DNA from: Mucidula mucida | Lineage: Eukaryota > Basidiomycota > Agaricomycetes > Agaricales > Physalacriaceae | Assembly (NCBI GenBank): GCA_015501055.1 | Contig: JADNYV010000257.1 | Coordinates: 1 to 49,983 of the forward strand | DNA: 49,983 nt | Direction: 5' to 3' | Shown here: piece by piece, positions 43,082 through 49,983 of the stretch | Layout of the letters: every line of letters starts with the position of its first letter | Numbering within the stretch: position 1 is the stretch's first letter | The notes under the pieces: model-generated | Databases searched by the model: none | What the model saw: the letters and a program-made list of their open reading frames with translations, nothing else | Told to the model about the DNA's origin: nothing | Translations under genes and position numbers: made by a program

Positions 43082-44708
43082 TCATCGTGAGAGCCTCTTC
43101 ACAACGTCTTTCCATTTCTACAAAATGCGATCAACAAGGACCTCTTGATACCAACACCGAGGAACTACTTACGCCGTGTTCCACAGTCCGGAGATCAGGT
43201 GTCGAGGCGATGGATAACATGTATTTGCCCAGCTTCTCGAGCTCTCTATCGCGTCGCGCCTCTGGCGTAGCAGCGCCTTTAAAGGCGCGAATTTTCAAGC
43301 CTTCGCCAGGATTTAACGCGAAGTTGCGGCTTAGGTCGTCAATGTGTATCGTGTTCCCGGCGTTACTGGATGGGGCTCAGTAAACGGGCTGATTCAATCG
43401 CTAAAGGGACGTACAATTCTGGCACTAAATTCCATATGATCTCCAGAGGCTTGACATGATGCTGCCATGCCTTCTTGTCGCGTTCGCCAAAGACGCTAAA
43501 CATACTGGTCTTGTCCAAGACTGGAGAAAATCAGCGATGCATCACAGTATTCCAAGGAATGGATCAACCGAATGATATCTAGAGAAGCATCAGCATCATA
43601 CACTCAAGTGAAATGCAGGATAAAGTACCTGGTAATTATGAGGGCCACCAACCATCTCCAACTCTACGAGTTTAGTTTCTAGCCATACCCAACTAGTCTG
43701 TGACCTGAGATGCGGTGAATTCGAGACAGAGAACACCAAACAGAACGAACCATATACATACTGCCAAACGGATGAGAACAAGAGCCAGATGAACACGCGT
43801 TACTCACTATCATAATAAGGGTATATTGCCTCTAAGAACTGGTGCAGACCAGGTCGGGCACATTCCGCCGGCGGTAAGCTGCCTGTAGTCAACGGTTTCG
43901 TGTCTAGGATGGCTATAATGTCGCAGCATGAGTTATCAGCAGACGAACGTCAATCGAAACATACTATAGTCGATATCTAAGACGACCAGCTTCTTCCCCG
44001 GCCGAACGGGATGGATGAAGTTGATCTTTGTAGATTGTGTATATTCCCTGACTTTTCTCTTATTCCTGGGATCCGAAAGGTAGCGGTTGGACGTGGCCGC
44101 TGTGATGATTTCCTCTAGGTCGAGATCGTTGAACACATCCGGGAGAGCCTCGAGGACTAGAAATACAATGATTCGATAGATTTCCACAACACAGGGGAAG
44201 ACAAACATGAAGGATCTCTCAACTCGGAGCCCTCAGGCGTACCGACGAGCGTGAACTTCTTGCCAGCGACGAGCTTGAGGTCCGCTATCCGTTCCTGATC
44301 TGGTGGAAGCTTCCCCTTGACAAGCCCAAGGATCTTCTGTCGTTCCGGAGGCACTTTTGTCAAGTCATGCAGACTGCCCTTCAAGTCGTACACCCTATTA
44401 TCATCGCTGAGGAGCCCCTCCTCGTCGTAGCCAAAGACAAGCACGCACCGGTCGCTGTCCGCAATATCGAGCGTATACGACTTACCCGACCACGTAAATT
44501 GCAACTTTATCCAATTCTCGACGAGGCCCAGGTCATCCACTTTATCCTTTAAGGCCGCGTCAATTCGGTTGCCACGCCGAGCGAGATGGGGGCTCACCGT
44601 CGTCGCCGTGATCTCTGCCACGGTCGAGGGCTCATTTGACTTTTTCGCCTCCGTGTCGTCGATGGGCGTCGTTTGTATTGGTATCGGAGACTCCATGGCA
44701 GCAGTCAT
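43082..44708 (-). CDS. UBLCP1: Ubiquitin-like-domain CTD phosphatase (UBLCP1 type)
   Basis: Nine exons (44708-44207, 44156-43965, 43912-43808, 43760-43751, 43704-43629, 43578-43569, 43520-43415, 43365-43173, 43117-43082) sum to 1,230 nt, 409 residues. After a ~50-residue lead comes a ubiquitin-like domain (LHDLTKVPPERQKILGL, DLKLVAGKKFTLVGT). The HAD-type phosphatase domain follows: KLVVLDIDYTILD with the DxDxT nucleophile loop, ICIWSQTS, ISFVLDKTSMFSVF, and HIDDLSRNF with the second Asp pair. UBLCP1 dephosphorylates and regulates the 26S proteasome in the nucleus. Two exons are only 10 nt long, yet both are needed to keep frame and motif. All key residues are present. Confidence 0.92.
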
Positions 44709-45060
44709 GGCTGTTCAAGGCAGGTTGCCGTTTCAGTTTAGGAGCTATCACGTGACTCACGACGCGCCTGTCGCGTCAAGGTAGGTAGGCGCCTTGTACC
44801 ACCTGGCTTGCGATAAGTATGGAACCATTGTGTTTCTGATCCTTCGCAGAGTAGATTGAACATCCTACAGTAGACGGAATAGGAAAAGGATCAAACCCTT
44901 ACACCGCCTGTCACTGTCACCTCCAACGTAGAGTATGGCCGTCCACTAGGTAGAGATGGAAAACAGCAATCGCAGCTTCATCCGGCGTCCCAAGGTGGCC
45001 ATGTACCGTACGAGGAGAGCCTCATCATTTGGCTCACCGACTCGATCATCATTGTCTCAT
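44709..45060. other. Upstream of UBLCP1, no gene seen
   Basis: Promoter side of UBLCP1 with CACGTGA at about 44751. No coding region. Confidence 0.4.
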
Positions 45061-45353
45061 TCGGGTCGCGATCGAGCATTGTGGTCCGTGCGCAAATCCT
45101 CCAGTACAAAACCCAAGCTCAAACATATGAACAACTCATACTTACCTTGATGGCACAAGTCCCTTCATGTCCCGGATTTGTGGGCTGTGGAGATCCTTCA
45201 TAGCACGGCGACCCTGTCCACACAGAGGGTGTCTTCAGCTTGTATAGGCTTCGGCTTATGCATCGTCTCAATATTTTCCTGTTCCACTTTGGCCACTCTG
45301 GCTGGGTGGGCCCTTTTCTTTGGTCGGGAGGTGGTCCTAACCCTAACCCTAGT
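45061..45353 (-). repeat. Dispersed ~300-bp repeat, copy 2, with telomere-like units
   Basis: Inverted relative to copy 1 (37104-37405) and more complete in the middle. Telomere-type CCTAACCCTAACCCTA at 45336-45352 marks the start on the minus strand; the far end is GCGCACGGACCACA-GCTCGATCGCGA. Much of the central ~110 bp is identical between the copies. Confidence 0.7.
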
Positions 45354-45540
45354 CTTTGAAGACATGTGGCGCAGTGTATTTTAATAAGAGAATAAACAGT
45401 TTTTACACAGTAGTGATTTCGTGGGAATCGGGACTGCACTATCAAGATCGGCAGTGGTTTTATTGAGTCCTGTGGTGTTGAGTCTCGAGGAAGGTTTCTA
45501 CCTTCTCATGTTTTGTTGATATATTCAGAGAGCAATAGGA

Positions 45541-46176
45541 TTATTTCCAGGCAAGAACTTCCAACTCCGCAATCTCCAAATCATGCCCACGAGCTATCAA
45601 GGCTTCCGCGACCTTTCCCTTCAGATGTGCGCCCTTCCCCTCTTCATCCTCAAAGAAATCCACGATTGCAAAATATCCCGGGAACTGGATCGCATACCAC
45701 ACCGGCGTGAAGCCTTCCGCCTCGACCAGAGGAAGCGCATCCTATACGAGGCAAACATAAGAATAACGGCGACATGACACAGAAGGAAACCAACATACAA
45801 TCAAGAACTGCTTGAGATCGTCGCCCGTAGCTTTGATCTTGACATGAAGCCCACACTTCAACGTCCCAACCGCTTTCACTTTACTAGCAAGCACCGTCGC
45901 CTCCGCGCCCGCCAAATCCGGCGGCTGAGTGATCAGCTCGTCCGCGCGCGCCATGAGCGCCTGCGGGATCTTGCCAGAGGTATGCGCCACGCGCGCGTTC
46001 GTCGTGGGGAACGTGTCGAAGATCGCATATGTGTCCGCGGTTTTGTATTTCAGCGCGAACCACTGCAGAGTCTCTGGCTCCTCGACGGCAAGAGCACGCC
46101 CCGCCTGGAGGAATGTGCCCAGTTCCGCAGACTTTGGGTGTAAGGGGAGGAAGAGTGCGTATGCTGGAGTGGACAT
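45541..46176 (-). CDS. Dimeric alpha/beta-barrel (ABM-like) protein, two repeats
   Basis: Two exons (46176-45799, 45741-45541) give 579 nt, 192 residues. Each half looks like one ferredoxin-like ABM unit. The first has YALFLPLHPKSAELGTFLQAG, WFALKYKTADTYAIFDTF and ARADELI; the second LHVKIKATGDDLKQFLIDALPLVEAEGFTPVWYAIQF, YFAIVDFFEDEEGR and AEALIARGHDL. So the gene encodes a tandem duplication of the antibiotic-biosynthesis-monooxygenase fold. No signal peptide, so cytosolic. Such proteins act as small oxygenases or stress proteins; no catalytic residue can be assigned. TATAAA lies about 44 bp upstream (46225-46220). Confidence 0.8.
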
Positions 46177-46795
46177 GGTGGATTGGATTGGAGGGTGAGA
46201 GTACGATGGTGAGACAGGATTTATACTGCAAGCACCCTGTAACCACGCTTGTAAGCATGTCTCACGATTCCGCATTTCCCGTCGTTTGGCAGCTGTGCGA
46301 TAGTTGCATGCAATTGTCATGCGAGAACGAGCGCTCATAAAGCCACAGGCAACTCCGTGGGTAAGGGAAATTATTGGAATTGAACAGGACATGCTCGTCC
46401 GAATTGACGACCTGGACGCGCCGGTATCGTTGAGTGAGTACTAATCTGCTTTAAACACTTATTCAACTAGAGTTGGCAAACCATGTTCTTCTTACACCGA
46501 GAACGCACCACAGTGGCATTGTATAGCTCCCAGATACGATGTCCTCGTGTTGCAACCGTCCATATGCGTGAAGTTAGTTAGAGGTGAGCGCGAGATTTGC
46601 GACGTATTGTCGTTTCCAAGTGGCAAGGAGCGAACTGAATTCAAAAGTCTTTCATAGATTGGAGTGCCAAAATGCATTTTCACCCGGATCATTGTACATT
46701 GCCAGCTTCACTACTGGAAGACCATTTAGTATCACACGTATTAGCTAAGGCCCAACGTCAGTACTCACAAGTCGCGTTCCAATCCCCCATCCCAC
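46177..46795. other. Intergenic, no gene seen
   Basis: Contains the ABM-gene promoter and the 3' flank of the second dehydrogenase. Short frames only. Confidence 0.4.
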
Positions 46796-47807
46796 CTAAC
46801 CGAAGATCATTCCTCCATCAACGAGCAGCGTCTGACCCGTCACATAGTCCGAGTCGGGACCAGCCAAGTACGACACAGTCTTCGAAACATCCTCTGGCAC
46901 ACTCGTCCTCCCCATCAAAATGTTATCCACCATCCTCTTAAAGTTCTCCCCCTTCGGCAGTCCGTTGATCTTGCCCATGCCCTCATCAATCGTCTCCCAC
47001 ATCTTGGATCCAACGACACCCGGCGCGTACGCGTTGACCGTGATCTTATGCGGCGCCAGCTCCATCGCGAACGCCTGAGTGAAACTGCGGACGGCGGCTT
47101 TCGTCGCAGAGTAGTGCGATAGCAATGCGAAGGGCTTGTATGCGACAATGCTGAACGCTCAATGAGAGAAGTTTGAAAAACGGAATAAGAGAGAACTCTT
47201 GCCTGGCTGCATTGATAATTTTGCCACCTCCGCCTTGCTTTATGAACTGCTTCGCCGCGATAGAATCACAGTGGAACACGCCGTATATGTTGGTCTCAAA
47301 CATCTCCTTGAGATCGGCCTCCGTGAGCTCTAGGAACGACTTTACGCGCGCAATACCAGCATTCGCGACCATGACGTTGAGCGGGCCCAGCTCGTCAACG
47401 GAAGATTGAACGAGCGACAGAACATCTGACTGCTTGCTCACGTCTCCGAGTGCGCTTATCGCGTTACGTCCCTTGCCTTTGATTGCCTTTACAACCTACG
47501 GGCACATGAACATGACCGCAACGTGGATGCAGTAATAATCCCTACCTCGTCCACGATGGCGCCGTTATTCGGGAGGTCGTTGACGCATACATCGAAACCG
47601 TCGTGAGCGAGTCTCAAGGCAATTGCTTTACCTCTACATGGGAGATGAATTGATGATAGCGATGGAATGGAGAGAAGACGCGTACATTCCCTGACCTGCA
47701 CCGGTGACGATGGCCGTACGTCGTGTGACCGAACTGCAAGCAAAGGTTCGCGAGAACTGTAGAGAAGATCTGATTGAACCGAGGCGAGAGAGGCGAGAGG
47801 TGAACAT
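46796..47807 (-). CDS. Short-chain dehydrogenase, diacetyl/acetoin reductase-like
   Basis: Exons 47807-47686, 47633-47546, 47495-47203 and 47150-46796 total 858 nt, 285 residues. The N-terminus (MFTSRLSRL to FACSS) is basic and hydroxylated with no acidic residue, as in a mitochondrial targeting peptide. Then follow AIVTGAGQGIGKAIA (cofactor loop), VCVNDLP with Asp after strand 2 (NAD preference by inference), VANAG, the catalytic region SHYSATKAA with Tyr-x3-Lys, and GQTLLVDGGMIFG at the end. The serine is supplied by exon 3-4 coding (NAASIVAY). The third intron starts GCAAGA, a GC-AG intron, and only this choice keeps the frame. Family members reduce diacetyl, acetoin or sugars. Confidence 0.9.
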
Positions 47808-47980
47808 GATGGTGTTTGGAGGTAAAGCGCAACTGAACAAGGGCTATATAGCCAATGGTTAGGGGTGAATGAAGAAGACCGATCGTCACGAGAGGGCGCT
47901 TATCCTCAAGAGCGGGATCACAAGAGCAGACAAACATCACAAGGACATACAAGATATGAAATGTGGCATTAAGATAAGCC

Positions 47981-49211
47981 CTACACACGAACAAGTATAC
48001 CCATATAAAGGATCTGTAGAACAGCCTCCAAGAATAAGAACGTAATCCTGCGTCTGCGTGAGGCTGGGCTGATAGTCGCAGTCCCAGAATTGGCGGGATC
48101 GACGAGAACGAGAGACCTCAGCGAACGCAACTGCAATGAGATTAGTCAAAGTATAGTTGAAGCACGCGGCTTACCAGGAAGAAAGCATTTGCCAGGAAGA
48201 AATACAAGAATACAATGGTCCATAACCATAAAGTTCGTCCAAGAACGTAACCTGCTAGGATGGTGGAGATCACGCTAAAGAACGATCAGCAATGAGTATA
48301 TCCTGAAAACAACCGAATTTACCCAACAAACTTGTATCCAGAGTAGGCGATGATATCAAGGGCTTGACTAGCGCCTTGAATATTAAGAAAGTAACAACCC
48401 AGATAGACAAAACCAAAGTCAACAAGTACAACTGCAAAGGAAGCTGAAGCCAATTCGCCTAGAACTTGGGGACGAAATCGCTGATCAAGTCCCGAGTGAA
48501 ATGCAGCGACAAGGATGTAGGTCACGATGGCCATAACTGTACAAATGATCAGGTTGAGCCGTGGGGTAGTAATAGTTTCAAACGGACTTGGAATGTAGAG
48601 GTCAGGGCTATTGACATCCTCCCGTGGGGGATACCATTCCGCAACACCCTGCTCCGAACGGACAACCTTGCGTGACCACGGCTTGTGTCGCCAAGGAAAA
48701 ACGACCAGCTGCAGTTTCCGCATGACATAGAGGTTGTTAACATTGAAGCGATGTTTGAGCCCTGCCAAAGGAAAGAAACCGCCGAGCTGCGTAGCGCAAT
48801 CAGAACAGATGAGCGATTTTCAAACAACGGAGTTCCGTACATTTTTCTGCACGTAATCCTGCCCTGCTGCAACGGCACTGTTTCCGAGCTGCATACCTAA
48901 TCGCGCAGTCGCATCATCGACGCCCCAAGCTGAGAAATCTACACCTGGCTGGCGGGCCTGTGGTTGGGGTACAAAACCAACATTGGGATTTGGAGGAAGG
49001 GGAGGCTGATAGTGGGAATACGCTGGCACAGATTGAGAATAATGTTGTTGTTGCTGCTGCTGGTGTTGCTGAGGTGGTTGCGGCGATGATGAGAAGCGCT
49101 GGTACCCGTCAGGCGAGCCAGGTGTAACGGGGGTTCTGGAATGTATGCAGGATGCGTTGGAACCGGATGCCGGAGGGGCGGGGGAGAATGAGAGCCAGAC
49201 CCGAAATTCAT
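47981..49211 (-). CDS. YIF1: Yip1-interacting factor YIF1 (ER-Golgi transport)
   Basis: Exons 49211-48841, 48786-48323, 48274-48175 and 48130-47981. The N-terminus is Pro-, Gln- and Ser-rich (PPPLRHPVPTHPAYIPEPP, then GYQRFSSS), followed by AAGQDYVQKN and LGGFFPLAGLKHRFNV. The hallmark LYVMRKLQLVVFPWRHKPWSR and YPPREDVNSPDLYIP come next, then five hydrophobic segments and a short tail LYMGILVRV. YIF1 binds YIP1 and acts in COPII vesicle transport. Exon lengths total 1,085 nt, one short of a codon multiple. The frame changes inside a CCCCC run at about 49132, between PEPP and GSPDGYQ, which looks like a one-base deletion in the sequence. The frame is otherwise continuous. Confidence 0.92.
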
Positions 49212-49577
49212 CGTGGGGTTCAGGTCCAAGAGCGCGTGTCCCGATATGGAAGTTACCGCGGTTGGGTGCGGGATTGCTCGTTCCTGACTTCACTGGACTG
49301 CTACCACTACATATTAGATGTTTACTCTCGTCTGCACCTACTAAGTCTTGTTTTGTCTATTATATCTGGATTACTATGGCGGCCCGGACTACCATCATCT
49401 GATTCATGCAACTATACAAATCAGAGGCGTTGATTCGCGGTTTATTCGGACAGACCTTCACTCAGAGCAATGGTCGACTGGTCTTTCGGCGTATCCTTGG
49501 CTGTGTTACTCCCTGCAAAGGTATAAAAATGTTGGATTTTCCGTGCCATGACAGGCTCTTTGGCACTCGCTGCCGCA
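49212..49577. other. Divergent promoter region YIF1 / CBM1 gene
   Basis: TATAAAAA at 49522-49529 is about 50 bp before the CBM1 protein start. No coding region is evident in between. Confidence 0.4.
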
Positions 49578-49983
49578 ATGAAACCGCTGTCAGCTTTGGT
49601 CTGTTTTCTCACTCTTGTCGAAAGCGCGACTGCTGTTTCGGTATGGGGCCAAGGTGGTGTATGTTATACGCGTTGCTTCGCGATATTTTTGGTTTAATGA
49701 TTGCGAAAAGGGTGACGGATACTCTGGAGATACTCTTTGCGACGCCGACACGAGCTGCCTCGTTGTGATCAGTGGTACTACCGTAAGTCTCCATTTTAGT
49801 GTGGCGTACATCATTGAATCTTCTTGACGGTAGGTGTCAACCGGGCAATGCAGCCTCTACAACAAATGAATCAACAACGGCAACATCCACGTCGACAGGT
49901 TCTGCACCGACTGGCGGAGACGCGATCCCAAGAGGCGCTTTGACTCAAGCCAGTTTGTTTTCTGTTCCCAAATCGTCTACTTA
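49578..49983 (+). CDS. Secreted protein with N-terminal CBM1 (cellulose-binding), cut by the window end
   Basis: Signal peptide MKPLSALVCFLTLVESATA. The next residues VSVWGQGG are spliced across an intron (GTATGT at about 49649, AAAG at about 49700) to GDGYSGDTLCDADTSCLVV, which fits the family 1 carbohydrate-binding module pattern WGQ-GG-GYSG-T-C-C. The first Cys of the usual WGQCGG is replaced by Gly. After a second intron (GTAAGT at 49783, GGTAG at about 49832) comes CQPGNAAS and a Ser/Thr-rich linker (TTATSTSTGSAPTGG), the usual lead to a catalytic domain. The phase at that junction does not close cleanly. The catalytic part lies beyond the window. Confidence 0.6.

Overview
The window is nuclear DNA of a filamentous basidiomycete, most likely an Agaricomycete. 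Genes are cut by many introns of about 45-60 bp, mostly GT-AG, and coding sequence runs on both strands. The families are typical of mushroom-forming wood and litter fungi: AA9 polysaccharide monooxygenase, CBM1 secreted protein, DUF6534 membrane protein, trichodiene-type sesquiterpene synthase and MYND protein. Exon models were built by hand from frames, splice signals and family knowledge. For eight genes the exon lengths sum exactly to a multiple of three.

Layout. (1) 1-10 kb: a partial unrecognised gene, then four paralogs (A-D) of an uncharacterised protein family in both orientations, with a MYND zinc-finger gene between C and D. The paralogs share a promoter block, a 21-bp palindromic box followed by TATAAG. 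Copy C is broken by an exact 31-bp inversion. (2) 10.7-11.7 kb: a GATA-type zinc-finger protein. (3) 12.1-20 kb: a transposon graveyard, with a LINE remnant split by a 4,011-bp hAT-like element (8-bp target duplication), then a decayed Hsp104/ClpB gene and an inverted-repeat element. (4) 20.3-28 kb: a FAD monooxygenase, a short-chain dehydrogenase, a Harbinger-type MITE, a damaged AA9 gene and a damaged sesquiterpene synthase. (5) 28.3-31.4 kb: a DUF6534 membrane protein and a GPR1/FUN34/YaaH transporter. (6) 32.8-36.3 kb: a Mutator-like element (9-bp target duplication, ~225-bp terminal inverted repeats) into which a gag-only LTR retrotransposon (identical 153-bp LTRs, 5-bp target duplication) has inserted. 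(7) 37-50 kb: a secreted type-B carboxylesterase, a Nudix gene with a deleted tandem copy, UBLCP1, an ABM-like protein, a second dehydrogenase, YIF1 and the start of a CBM1 protein. Two inverted copies of a ~300-bp repeat carrying telomere-like TTAGGG units lie at 37.1 and 45.1 kb.

How they work together. The 43-49 kb stretch is mostly conserved housekeeping (proteasome phosphatase, ER-Golgi traffic, Nudix). The 20-28 kb stretch looks like secondary-metabolism and wood-decay genes, several of them decaying. No canonical tRNA, rRNA or CRISPR was recognised. Several single-base frameshifts occur, one in the otherwise intact YIF1, so some apparent pseudogenes could be assembly errors.
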